Shown here: positions 1 through 7,136 of the stretch, piece by piece
How the letters are laid out: each line of letters starts with the position of its first letter
How positions within the stretch are numbered: position 1 is the stretch's first letter
Assembly: GCF_024055725.1 (NCBI RefSeq)
Contig: NZ_JAMXMX010000019.1
Location: 62,001-126,000 of the forward strand
Source of the DNA: Actinoallomurus spadix
GTDB taxonomy: Bacteria; Actinomycetota; Actinomycetes; Streptosporangiales; Streptosporangiaceae
Length of the DNA stretch: 64,000 bases
Direction: 5' to 3'
Position numbers and translations under genes: made by a program
Notes under the pieces: model-generated
Told to the model about the DNA's origin: nothing
Database searches by the model: none
Seen by the model: only the letters and a program-made list of their open reading frames with translations

Positions 1-1
1 C

Positions 2-292
2 GAGGCGGCCGGGCTCCGCCGCCGCGTGGCCCTTGAGGTCAACGACGTGCACGGCCTGCTCGACTTCGTCGGAGCCGGCCTGGGAGTGGCCCTGGTACCC
101 CGGCCGATCGCGTACAAGAAGAGCAAGAACGTGCGCGTCCTGCCGCTGCGGGACACGCCGCCGTCCTGGCGGGTGTCGGTCGCGGTGCCCACGGACGGGC
201 CGGCGAACACCCCGGCCTCCCGGGCGCTGCTCGCCATCCTGGGCGACTTCCTCGCCTGGCCCGCCGGAGCGCCGGAGCCCGCCACGACCTGA
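2..292 (+). CDS. LysR-type transcriptional regulator, C-terminal fragment
   Basis: The reading frame is open from the left edge, so only the last ~96 residues are present. They match the end of the LysR effector-binding domain: VNDVHGLLDFVGAGLGVALV is the usual helix and strand before the C-terminus, followed by the typical VSVAVP strand and a short helix. The DNA-binding half lies outside the window, so target and ligand cannot be judged. It ends two bases before the stop of the convergent GNAT gene. Family call is good; function is unknown. Confidence 0.75.
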   Translation, partial: EAAGLRRRVALEVNDVHGLLDFVGAGLGVALVPRPIAYKKSKNVRVLPLRDTPPSWRVSVAVPTDGPANTPASRALLAILGDFLAWPAGAPEPATT

Positions 293-294
293 AC

Positions 295-900
295 TCACCT
301 CGGCCCGACCTCGCCCGGAGAACCTCCACGGCGGTGTGCCGGCCGCCGGCGGCCGCGCGGGGATCGGAAGGGCGCGTGCCCGCGCCACTCGTCCTCCAGG
401 ATGGCGAACATCTCGGAGTCGCGCCATCCGTCCCGGATCAGAGCGGTGTGGCGATGCCGCCCCTCCCGGGTCATGCCCAGCCTGGACAGCACCCGCGCCG
501 ACGCGAGGTTCCGTGGGTCACACGTGGCGAAGATCCGATGCAGCGCCAGTCGCTCGAAACCGTGGTGGAGCAGTTGTTCCCCGATCGCCGTGCCCACGCC
601 ATGACCCCACGCGCGCGGATGCACCACATAGGTGATCTCGCCCCGGCGCTGCTCGAAACTTCGAACGTGCAGCTCGCCCATGCCGACCACGTCATCCCCG
701 ACGCGAGCCACGTAGGCGAACCTCTTCTGCGGCACCTGCGACCACGCCGCGACCGCGGCCACCACGAACTCCCGCGTCTGCTCCTCGGTGTTCGGCCCCC
801 AGACCTGGAAGCGGCAGACCTCGTCCAGGGAGGCCCAGGAGTGCACGGCCCTCCAGTCGGCGAGCTTGATCCTGGCCAGTGAAACCGAGCGCTGCTCCAT
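295..900 (-). CDS. GNAT family N-acetyltransferase (RimJ/RimL type)
   Basis: 201 residues. The N-terminal two thirds follow the GNAT fold of the RimJ/RimL branch: beta strands around GDDVVGMGELHV, the acetyl-CoA pyrophosphate loop at WGHGVGTAIGEQLL, and the late motif NLASARVLSRLGMTREG. The family transfers acetyl groups from acetyl-CoA to amino groups of proteins or small molecules, or confers drug resistance; the substrate cannot be told here. The last ~25 residues are arginine- and proline-rich and probably disordered. It is convergent with the LysR fragment and divergent from the DinB gene at 945. The ATG at 900 is the natural start. Confidence 0.85.
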   Translation of the reverse strand: MEQRSVSLARIKLADWRAVHSWASLDEVCRFQVWGPNTEEQTREFVVAAVAAWSQVPQKRFAYVARVGDDVVGMGELHVRSFEQRRGEITYVVHPRAWGHGVGTAIGEQLLHHGFERLALHRIFATCDPRNLASARVLSRLGMTREGRHRHTALIRDGWRDSEMFAILEDEWRGHAPFRSPRGRRRPAHRRGGSPGEVGPR

Positions 901-944
901 GTTCCCGATCTTGTCAGGCGGCGCTCAGCGGCATAATTCGCGCC

Positions 945-1451
945 ATGACCACCGACCGGATCGCCCCGCCGACCGTCGGGGGAGAGCGCGAGATGCTGCG
1001 CGCCTTCCTCGACTACCACCGTGCCACGCTCGCGATGAAGTGCGAGGGGCTGTCCGACGACGACCTGCGCCGCGCGGCGGTGCCGTCCTCGACACTGTCC
1101 CTGCTCGGCCTCGTGCGCCACATGGCCGAGGTCGAGCGGACCTGGTTCCGCATCGTGATGAACGCCGAGGACATCGCCCTCGTGTGGTCGGACGAGGGCG
1201 ACTACCAGGTGGCGTACGACGCGAGCGCGTCGACCCGGTCGGAGGCGTTCGCGGCCTGGCAGGCGGAGGTCGAGCACGCCCGCCGCATCGAGGAGGCCGC
1301 CGAGTCCCTGGACGTCACCGGCCATCAGCCCCGGTGGGGCGAGGACGTCTCGCTCCGCCTGGTGATGCTCCACCTCATCCATGAGTACGCCCGGCACAAT
1401 GGCCACGCCGACCTCATCCGCGAGGCCATCGACGGCACCGTCGGCGTCTGA
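945..1451 (+). CDS. DinB family protein (DUF664 type)
   Basis: 168 residues, the usual size for the DinB/YfiT four-helix-bundle superfamily, in which many actinobacterial members are mycothiol- or metal-dependent transferases. The likely metal-binding histidines are in VRHMAEVERTWF (near residue 60) and in HEYARHNGHADLIREAIDG near the C-terminus, the standard DUF664 ending. The ATG at 945 begins MTTDRIAPP; the frame is open upstream, but that segment overlaps the divergent GNAT promoter and has no domain character. It stands alone. The reaction is not predictable. Confidence 0.85.
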   Translation: MTTDRIAPPTVGGEREMLRAFLDYHRATLAMKCEGLSDDDLRRAAVPSSTLSLLGLVRHMAEVERTWFRIVMNAEDIALVWSDEGDYQVAYDASASTRSEAFAAWQAEVEHARRIEEAAESLDVTGHQPRWGEDVSLRLVMLHLIHEYARHNGHADLIREAIDGTVGV

Positions 1452-1586
1452 TCCGCTCCGGCCTCCGGCCGCCCCTGGCCCGGCGCCCCTGGTCACGGCG
1501 GCCGGACGCCGATCGGCGCGGCCTGAGCCGTGAGACGCCCCGGGCCGACCTGACGGCGACCCCTCGATCGGGGGCCACCGCTGCGG

Positions 1587-2711
1587 CTACTGCTCTCCGG
1601 TGAACATCGCGATCAGGCCGTGAGGCGCGCCGTCGCCGAACATGAGCTCGTGCAGGCGGACGGCCTCGGCGGCCTCCGCGGCGCTGCGGGGGAACAGAGC
1701 CCGCTCGTACTCGGTGAACGCGTCCTCGGCGTCACCGGGGTGCGCGGCGAGGGCCGCGCCGAGCTCGGCACCGTCGTACATGGCCAGGTTGGCGCCTTCG
1801 CCGGACGGGGGCATGAGATGGGCGGCGTCGCCGAGCAGGGTCACCCCCGGCACCCGGTCCCATCGGTGGCCGCCGGGCAGGGTGTGGACGGGGCGCAGGA
1901 CCGGCGCGGTATCGGCGCCGGTGATCAGCGTGGTGAGCTCCGGCGCCCAGCCGTCGAACTCGCGGGCGATCCGCGCGATGGCCGCGGTGGGATCTGTGAG
2001 ATCGATGGCGGCGAACCAGTCCAGCGGCCTGCGGAGCACCACGTAGGTGTGGAGGGTCCCGCCGCTCTCCCGGTGAGCCAGGATCGACTTCCCCGGCGCG
2101 AGCGCGTACATCGCCCCGCCGCCGACCGTCTTGGCGCCGGCCGGGTGCCGGGTGTCGGCGTCGAACAGGTAGGTCTCGACGAACGACAGGCCGGCGTACT
2201 CGGGTGTGGCGTCGGAGAGCAGCGGCCGGACCCGTGACCACGCGCCGTCCGCGCCGACCAGCAGGCCGGTGGCGACGGTGGTGCCGTCCGCGAAGGTCAC
2301 CTCGTGACGGCCGTCGCCGAGGGTGCGGACGCCGCTGACCTTGTGGCCCCACCGGACGGTGCCGGCCGGGAGCGAGTCGAGCAGCATCCGCCGCAGTTCG
2401 CCGCGCATCACCTCGGGGCGCCCGCCCGTGCCGTCGTCGGGTTCGTCGAGCAGAACGGTCCCGTCGGGGGCGATGGCCCGTGACGCCTGGCGGCCGTCCA
2501 GGACGAGGCCGCGGAATTCCTCGATCAGGCCCGCCGCCTGAAGAGCCGCCCGGCCGTTGTGGTCGTGGATGTCGAGCATCCCGCCCTGCGCGCGGGCCGC
2601 GGGGGAGGACTCCGCCTCGTAGACGGTGGCCGGGATCCCGTGGACGTGCAGGACCCGGGCGAGCGTGAGGCCGCCGAGCCCGGCGCCGATGATCGTGACG
2701 TGGGTGGTCAT
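1587..2711 (-). CDS. FAD-dependent monooxygenase (TetX / PHBH-like)
   Basis: 374 residues. The N-terminus has the dinucleotide motif GAGLGG within IIGAGLGGLTLARVLHVHG, then the conserved acidic residue at the end of strand 2 (VYEAE). The second flavin motif is GDAAHLMPPSGEGANLAMYD near residue 290. The overall layout is that of single-component class A flavoprotein hydroxylases such as TetX, which hydroxylate aromatic or polyketide substrates with NAD(P)H and O2. The ATG at 2711 places the Rossmann motif at the very N-terminus; the much longer upstream frame lacks conserved features. It is divergent from a second flavin monooxygenase at 2974. Two palindromes lie in between, suggesting control by a TetR-type repressor not visible here. 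Confidence 0.88.
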   Translation of the reverse strand: MTTHVTIIGAGLGGLTLARVLHVHGIPATVYEAESSPAARAQGGMLDIHDHNGRAALQAAGLIEEFRGLVLDGRQASRAIAPDGTVLLDEPDDGTGGRPEVMRGELRRMLLDSLPAGTVRWGHKVSGVRTLGDGRHEVTFADGTTVATGLLVGADGAWSRVRPLLSDATPEYAGLSFVETYLFDADTRHPAGAKTVGGGAMYALAPGKSILAHRESGGTLHTYVVLRRPLDWFAAIDLTDPTAAIARIAREFDGWAPELTTLITGADTAPVLRPVHTLPGGHRWDRVPGVTLLGDAAHLMPPSGEGANLAMYDGAELGAALAAHPGDAEDAFTEYERALFPRSAAEAAEAVRLHELMFGDGAPHGLIAMFTGEQ

Positions 2712-2760
2712 GGTGCTCTCTCCCTGATCGGGGCCGCGGGGGAACGCCCGGCGACATGTC

Positions 2761-2775
2761 TGGAACATCGTTCCA
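2761..2775. promoter_or_regulatory. Perfect 15-bp palindrome, probable repressor operator
   Basis: TGGAACATCGTTCCA is a perfect palindrome with a 3-bp centre, 50 bp upstream of the ATG of the leftward FAD monooxygenase. A near copy lies 53 bp away at 2814. Symmetric 15-bp sites of this kind are typical of TetR-family operators; the cognate protein is not identifiable in the window. Confidence 0.55.
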
Positions 2776-2813
2776 GTGCCCTCAGGATGGAGCGGTGTCC
2801 CAGGCATGTCAAA

Positions 2814-2828
2814 TGGAATGGCGTTCCA
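2814..2828. promoter_or_regulatory. Second copy of the 15-bp palindrome
   Basis: TGGAATGGCGTTCCA repeats the 2761 site with one broken base pair. The centre-to-centre distance is 53 bp, about five helical turns, so two repressor dimers could bind the same face. It lies between two divergent flavin monooxygenases and could control both. Confidence 0.5.
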
Positions 2829-2838
2829 AAGCTCTGCC

Positions 2839-2901
2839 GTCAGCGCCGTGTGCCCCGGTGTCAGCGCCGTGTGCGCCCATGTCAGCGCCGTGTGCGCCCC
2901 G
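2839..2901. repeat. Three tandem 21-bp repeats in the divergent intergenic region
   Basis: Three consecutive 21-bp units begin GTCAGCGCCGTGTG and differ only in their last six or seven bases. They lie between the palindrome at 2814 and the GTG start of the rightward monooxygenase at 2974. They may be activator half-sites or slippage-generated DNA; the spacing of exactly two helical turns would put equal faces on one side. Confidence 0.7.
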
Positions 2902-2973
2902 TGTGAGCGGATCGTCGCAGTCTTCACGTGTCTGAAGAGAACAAGACGGCGAGCTTCGGAAGGGGACGTTGTC

Positions 2974-4491
2974 GTGCATGACGTAGTGATCGTGGGGGCC
3001 GGCCCGGTGGGTCTGTTCCTCGCCTGCGAGCTCGGCCTCGCGGGCTGTTCCGTCCTGGTGGTGGAGCGCGAGCCGGAGCCCCGCTCCCCGTGGAGGGCGT
3101 ACCCGCTCGGGATGCGGGGCCTGTCCGCCGCGTCGGTCGAGGCGTTCCACCGCCGGGGGATGCTGCACTCGCTGCTGACGGCGTCGGGCGCCGGCGACCA
3201 TCCCGGCGCGAACCTCGACGTGGACGAGCCGCCGGCCCCGCGTGGCGTGAGCCACTTCGCCGGCATGATGCTCGATCCGGCCAAGATCGATGTCGCCGCC
3301 CTGCCGTTCCGGCTGCCGAGTCCGGCGCTGGAGGGCGTCATGACAAGTCTCGAAGCGGTCCAGACGGTGCTGTCCGAGCGGGCGGCCGAACTCGGCGTGG
3401 AGGTCAGGCGCGGCGTCATGGTCTCAGGCATCGCGCAGGGTGACGGGTTCGTGGTCGCGCAGGCCGGTGAGGACGAGTACGCGGGGCGCTGGCTCGTCGG
3501 CTGCGATGGCGGACGCAGCACGGTGCGCAGGCTCGCGGGCTTCGACTTCGCCGGCACCGAGCCGCAGTTCACCGGCTACGTCATGCTCGCCACGATCACC
3601 GATGCCGAGAAGCTGCGCCCCGGGTTCAACCTGACGCCGACCGGGATGTACCTCCGCACGCCCGCTGAGGAGTATGTCAGCGTGCTGGACTTCGACGGCG
3701 GCGCGTTCGACCGCTCACAGCCGCCGACACGCGATCACCTCCAGGAGGTCCTGCGCCGGGTGTCCGGCACCGACGTGACGCTGCGCGACGTCCACCTCGC
3801 CTCGAGCTTCACCGACCGGGCGAAGCAGACGACGACCTACCGGCAGGGGCGCGTCCTGCTCGCGGGCGACGCCGCCCACATCCACTCCCCCCTGGGAGGG
3901 CAGGGACTCAACCTCGGCATCGGCGACGCCATGAACCTGGGATGGAAGCTCGCGGCGACCGTGTGCGGGTACGCGCCGGACGGGCTCCTCGACACCTACA
4001 CCCGCGAGCGCCATCCGATCGGCGCGCGGGTGCTCGACTGGGCACGCGCCCAGGCGGCGGTCATGCGGCCGGACCCGTACGCGCAGGCGATCCAGGGAGT
4101 GATCCGCGACCTGATCGGGACCCGTGACGGAACGACCTACGTATTCGAGAGGACGTCGGGAACGTCGATCCGCTACGACCTCGATGGCGAGCAGCCGCTG
4201 ATCGGGCGCAATGCCCCTGATTTCCGTTTCGAGGACGGCACTCGCCTCCGCGACCTGATGCGGGACGGACGAGGCGTCGTGCTCGACTTCAGCGCCGGCG
4301 AACGCCTGCGCGGCGCGGCGACGCGCTGGGAGGGCCGGATCCGGTACGCGGCCGGGCCGGCGAGGAACGACCTCGGATGCGGTGCCGTGCTCGTCCGGCC
4401 CGACGGCATCGTCGCCTGGGCGGACGACCATGACCCGGACCGTGCAGCGTTCGAGCGCGCCGCCGGGCACTGGTTCGGCGACCCGGCGTGA
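2974..4491 (+). CDS. FAD-dependent aromatic hydroxylase with C-terminal thioredoxin-like domain
   Basis: 505 residues. GTG at 2974 is preceded by GAAGGGG, a good Shine-Dalgarno, and puts VIVGAGPVGLFLACELGLAG at the N-terminus; the frame is open upstream but carries only the tandem repeats. The second flavin motif GDAAHIHSPLGGQGLNLGI lies near residue 300. The last ~110 residues (from IGRNAPDFRFEDGTRLRDL) match the thioredoxin-like C-terminal domain of the phenol hydroxylase / RdmE-PgaE group. Such enzymes hydroxylate phenols or polyketide aglycones. It is divergent from the monooxygenase ending at 1587. The broken GDSL gene starts 37 bp downstream and may once have been in the same operon. 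Confidence 0.88.
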   Translation: MHDVVIVGAGPVGLFLACELGLAGCSVLVVEREPEPRSPWRAYPLGMRGLSAASVEAFHRRGMLHSLLTASGAGDHPGANLDVDEPPAPRGVSHFAGMMLDPAKIDVAALPFRLPSPALEGVMTSLEAVQTVLSERAAELGVEVRRGVMVSGIAQGDGFVVAQAGEDEYAGRWLVGCDGGRSTVRRLAGFDFAGTEPQFTGYVMLATITDAEKLRPGFNLTPTGMYLRTPAEEYVSVLDFDGGAFDRSQPPTRDHLQEVLRRVSGTDVTLRDVHLASSFTDRAKQTTTYRQGRVLLAGDAAHIHSPLGGQGLNLGIGDAMNLGWKLAATVCGYAPDGLLDTYTRERHPIGARVLDWARAQAAVMRPDPYAQAIQGVIRDLIGTRDGTTYVFERTSGTSIRYDLDGEQPLIGRNAPDFRFEDGTRLRDLMRDGRGVVLDFSAGERLRGAATRWEGRIRYAAGPARNDLGCGAVLVRPDGIVAWADDHDPDRAAFERAAGHWFGDPA

Positions 4492-4528
4492 CACCCCCTT
4501 CCTCGATCAGCTGCGACAAGGAGTCCAC

Positions 4529-4826
4529 ATGACGATCACTCCGCGGCCGGGAACCACCGTGATGTTCACCGGCGACTCGGTCACCGACTGCCGGCGGGAG
4601 GAGAGCGACCATGGTCTCGGGTTCGGCTATCCGCTGCTCGTCGCGGGCGAGTGGGCCTCCGGCACCCGGACCGGACCGTGACCTGGTTGGACACCGGGGC
4701 GCCGGCGACAAGGTGATGGACCTCGAAGCCCGCTGGCAGGCGGACGTGCTCGACGCGCGCCCGGACGTGGTGTCGATCCTCGCGCATGGCTCGACGGGCC
4801 GACGTGGTGACGACCAGGCGTCCTGA
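4529..4826 (+). pseudogene. Broken SGNH/GDSL hydrolase gene
   Basis: The frame from the ATG at 4529 begins like a GDSL/SGNH lipase-esterase: VMFTGDSVTDCRREE holds the block I nucleophile serine (GDSVTD). It stops at 4681. The expected continuation, RHPDRTVTWLDTG, is readable in the next frame from about 4657, and GDKVMDLEARWQADVLDARP in the third frame from about 4705. After VVSIL the expected GxND block is replaced by unrelated residues and a stop at 4826. Two frameshifts plus loss of the C-terminal half make this a pseudogene. Good translation signals remain (AAGGAG 10 bp before the ATG), suggesting fairly recent decay. Confidence 0.8.
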
Positions 4827-4983
4827 ACTATCTCTGGCCGGTTCGGCCCGGGTGAGCTCACCGATCCGGCCGGCCTGCAGCGGCACCGACAGGTGTCCGT
4901 CGAAATACCTGGCCTGCTGAGGGCTGATCTGCTCACAGCAGCGAAACCGGCGGCCGGCGCCACCTAGGCGGCATGGTCGGGGC

Positions 4984-5610
4984 ATGACGAACGACGAGAA
5001 GCAGCCGCTGTTCGACCACCGGCTCCGAGAACGGTTCTTCAGCCAGCGGATACTGGTCCTCGACGGCGCGCTCGACGACGACAACGGGACGGTGCTCGCG
5101 ACACAGCTACTCTCCCTCGCGAGCGAGGATCCCGGGAAGGACATCGCGTTGTGGATCCACTCGCCGGGCGGCTCCGTCCCGGCGATGCTGGCCATCCGCG
5201 ACGTGATGCGGCTCGTGCCGTGCGACGTGGCCACCCTCGCGCTGGGACTGGCGTGCAGCGCGGGGCAGTTCCTGCTGTCCGCGGGCACACCGGGCAAACG
5301 CTTCGCCCTACCTCACGCCCGTATCCTGATGCACCAGGGCTCGGCGGGGATCGGCGGATCGGCCGTCGAGGTGGAGGTACAGGCCGACGACCTGCGGCAC
5401 ACCCGGGACACGGTGCTCGGCCTCATCGCGGAGGACACCGGCCGGCCGATCGACCGGATCTTCGCTGACTCGCTGCACGACCGCTGGTTCACCACCGAGC
5501 AGGCCCGCGAGTACGGCTTCATCGACCACATCGTCAACGATCTGAGCCAGGTCGTGCCCGTGCGGCCGCACACGCTGGGACTCGGCTCGGCGACAGGAGT
5601 CCGCTCGTGA
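4984..5610 (+). CDS. clpP: ATP-dependent Clp protease proteolytic subunit, catalytically intact
   Basis: 208 residues, normal for ClpP. The triad is complete: Ser92 in GLACSAGQFLLSAG, His117 in ARILMHQG and Asp166 in HDRWFTTEQAREYGFID. The oxyanion and strand region IHSPGGSVPAMLAI is also present. With ClpX or ClpC the family forms double-heptamer protease chambers in the cytoplasm. The gene overlaps the next clpP by GTGA (4 bp), so the two are co-translated and probably make a mixed complex. With the PopR-like gene facing the pair, this is the arrangement of the clpP3-clpP4 operon of Streptomyces. Which Streptomyces paralogue each corresponds to cannot be fixed by eye. Confidence 0.95.
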   Translation: MTNDEKQPLFDHRLRERFFSQRILVLDGALDDDNGTVLATQLLSLASEDPGKDIALWIHSPGGSVPAMLAIRDVMRLVPCDVATLALGLACSAGQFLLSAGTPGKRFALPHARILMHQGSAGIGGSAVEVEVQADDLRHTRDTVLGLIAEDTGRPIDRIFADSLHDRWFTTEQAREYGFIDHIVNDLSQVVPVRPHTLGLGSATGVRS

Positions 5611-6197
5611 GCACGTACACCATCCCCAACGTCATCACGCGGGTCGCGGGGGGCGAGCGGATCATGGACGTCTACTCGCACCTGCTGGCGGAGCGGATCG
5701 TCTACCTCGGCACCGCGATCGACTCCGGCGTGGCGAACGCGTTGATCGCCCAGTTGCTGTACCTGGAGGCGGACAACCCGGAGCGGGAGATCAACCTGTA
5801 CATCAACTCCGAGGGCGGCGACCCGTCAGCGATGCTCGCGCTGTACGACACCATGCGTTACATCAAGGCGCCGGTGGCGACGACGTGCGTTGGTCAGGCG
5901 GTCGCTGCCGGCGCGGTGCTGCTGGCTGCCGGCACTGCTGGACGCCGTTCCGTGTTGCCCCACACCCGGGTGGTACTTCATCAGCCCGCAGCACAGGGCC
6001 GCGGCGCCATCCCGGACCTCATTCTCCAGGCGGACGAGGTGATACGGGTGCGCACGCAGCTAGAGGAGATCCTCTCGAAGCACACTGGTCACGATGTCGC
6101 GCAGTTGCGGCACGACACCGACCGGGACCGCGTGTTCGACGCGGCGAGCGCCGTCAGCTACGGGCTAGCGGACCAGGTCATCGACCACCGAAGCTGA
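5607..6197 (+). CDS. clpP: ClpP-like subunit lacking the catalytic serine
   Basis: 196 residues, clearly ClpP from end to end: INSEGGDPSAMLALYDTM, VGQAVAAGAVLLAAG, LPHTRVVLHQP and DRVFDAASAVSYGLADQVI. The serine normally in the GQAAS position is alanine: GQAVA, Ala100, codon GCT at 5904-5906. His125 and the late Asp (about 174) remain. The subunit should fold and assemble but not cut peptides. Inactive ClpP-like partners are known (cyanobacterial/plastid ClpR); here it most likely tunes a mixed ring with the active subunit encoded upstream. The GTG start overlaps the upstream stop (GTGA). Confidence 0.93.
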   Translation: MSTYTIPNVITRVAGGERIMDVYSHLLAERIVYLGTAIDSGVANALIAQLLYLEADNPEREINLYINSEGGDPSAMLALYDTMRYIKAPVATTCVGQAVAAGAVLLAAGTAGRRSVLPHTRVVLHQPAAQGRGAIPDLILQADEVIRVRTQLEEILSKHTGHDVAQLRHDTDRDRVFDAASAVSYGLADQVIDHRS

Positions 6198-6205
6198 CCA
6201 GGGTC

Positions 6206-6553
6206 TCATGCGGCCATGAGCACGGGTCCTGCGGGACGGCGCCCGACCGTGGGACCCGCGCTCCGGCGCCGCCGGACATCGCCCGCGATGCCGGTGAGCA
6301 GGTCGGCCAGGTCGATGCCGAGCGCACCGGTGACCGCGGCGATCATCTCGCTCGAGGGCTCCTTGCGACCGCGTTCGATCTCGGACAGGTACTGGGGCGA
6401 GATGCCGGCCCGCTCCGCGACGTCGATGAGGCGCCCACCCTGCTCCTCCCTGGCCGCGCGCAGGGTTCGGCCGAGCACCTCGCGCCACAACGGCTCCGGC
6501 TCATGATCCGGTGCGGGGACGTGATTTCGCTGGAACTGAAGAATGTCCGCCAT
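6206..6553 (-). CDS. popR: XRE-family regulator, PopR/ClgR-like
   Basis: 115 residues. Residues ~22-80 are an XRE helix-turn-helix of the ClgR/PopR type: LWREVLGRTLRAAREEQG, LIDVAERAGISPQYLSEIER and GRKEPSSEMIAAV. The C-terminus ends in two alanines (PVLMAA). In Streptomyces, PopR activates clpP3-clpP4 and is degraded by the housekeeping ClpP through two terminal alanines; position beside the clpP pair, family and ending all fit. It faces the clpP genes, with stops 9 bp apart. The ATG at 6553 begins MADILQFQRN; the upstream frame is unstructured. The symbol rests on context plus motif, not on a database search. Confidence 0.78.
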   Translation of the reverse strand: MADILQFQRNHVPAPDHEPEPLWREVLGRTLRAAREEQGGRLIDVAERAGISPQYLSEIERGRKEPSSEMIAAVTGALGIDLADLLTGIAGDVRRRRSAGPTVGRRPAGPVLMAA

Positions 6554-6695
6554 GCGGTCATCCTGGCACCGGTCCGGCGACCGAGGGCAGCGCTTCCTCT
6601 CCAGGCGAAACACCTGCGGCCCTGAGCCTGCGGGTAATCGTCCCCCCGTCGGTCGTCGACATGCCGGCACCTCACCCTGCCGGCCTCCTGATCCC

Positions 6696-7060
6696 TCACA
6701 CCGATCCGGAACCGGGTATCAGGCGACGGATGGCGTCGGCCTCGCGGCGGCCCTGGGCGCGGGCCGCGTGCGCCGCGGCCGCCCGGACCGACGGGTCGAG
6801 GGGATTGGTGCCCATCGCGGCGAGGGATCCCTCGTCGGGGTGGACGACCGCGACGGTGGAGCCCCGGCGGCGCATCTCCACGGCGTCCTCCGCCCCCGCC
6901 ATGATTCCCGCGATCGTCGTGGCGTAGGCGGGCAGGTCCAGCTCGGCGTAGATCTCCCGCGCCTGCAGCGCGGGGTCGACCTGCCGCCGGAACAGGTCCT
7001 CCAGCGGCAGGCCGCTGCCCAGCTGGGCGGTGACGGCGGATCCGGCATGATCGTTCTCAC
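6696..7060 (-). pseudogene. Remnant of a patatin-like phospholipase gene
   Basis: This leftward frame reads like two separate parts of an actinobacterial patatin joined together. AGSAVTAQLGSGLPLEDLFR corresponds to the segment just after the nucleophile elbow (GTSAGS), followed by QVDPALQAREI. It then runs straight into the protein's C-terminus, VAVVHPDEGSLAAMGTNPLD and the RAQGRREADAIRRL tail. The Gly-rich oxyanion loop, the elbow serine context, the whole middle of the domain and any start codon are missing. So the 5' end is gone and the middle is deleted. It lies between the PopR-like gene and the promoter of the MoxR gene. Confidence 0.72.
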
Positions 7061-7103
7061 GAGCGCCGCGGGGATCCGGCGGATCAGCGAGGTGAGGTAG
7101 GTT

Positions 7104-7116
7104 CGAACGCGGTTCG
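7104..7116. promoter_or_regulatory. 13-bp palindrome upstream of the MoxR/VWA operon
   Basis: CGAACGCGGTTCG is a perfect palindrome ending 20 bp before the ATG at 7137. Its place suggests an operator overlapping the promoter of the MoxR-VWA pair. No cognate regulator is adjacent except the PopR-like gene about 550 bp away, and I cannot show that it binds here. Confidence 0.35.
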
Positions 7117-7136
7117 GTTCGTTCTCTGGAGCGCAG

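Noticed and set aside
2839-2901. Coding extension of the rightward monooxygenase through the tandem repeats
   Set aside because: The frame is open, but the GTG at 2974 has a good ribosome-binding site and starts exactly at the FAD motif; the extension is repeat-derived.
4827-4983. Possible second gene remnant upstream of clpP on the minus strand
   Set aside because: A stretch reading ISPQQARYFDGHLSVPLQAG looks protein-like, but I could not match it to a family and it has no start or consistent neighbours.
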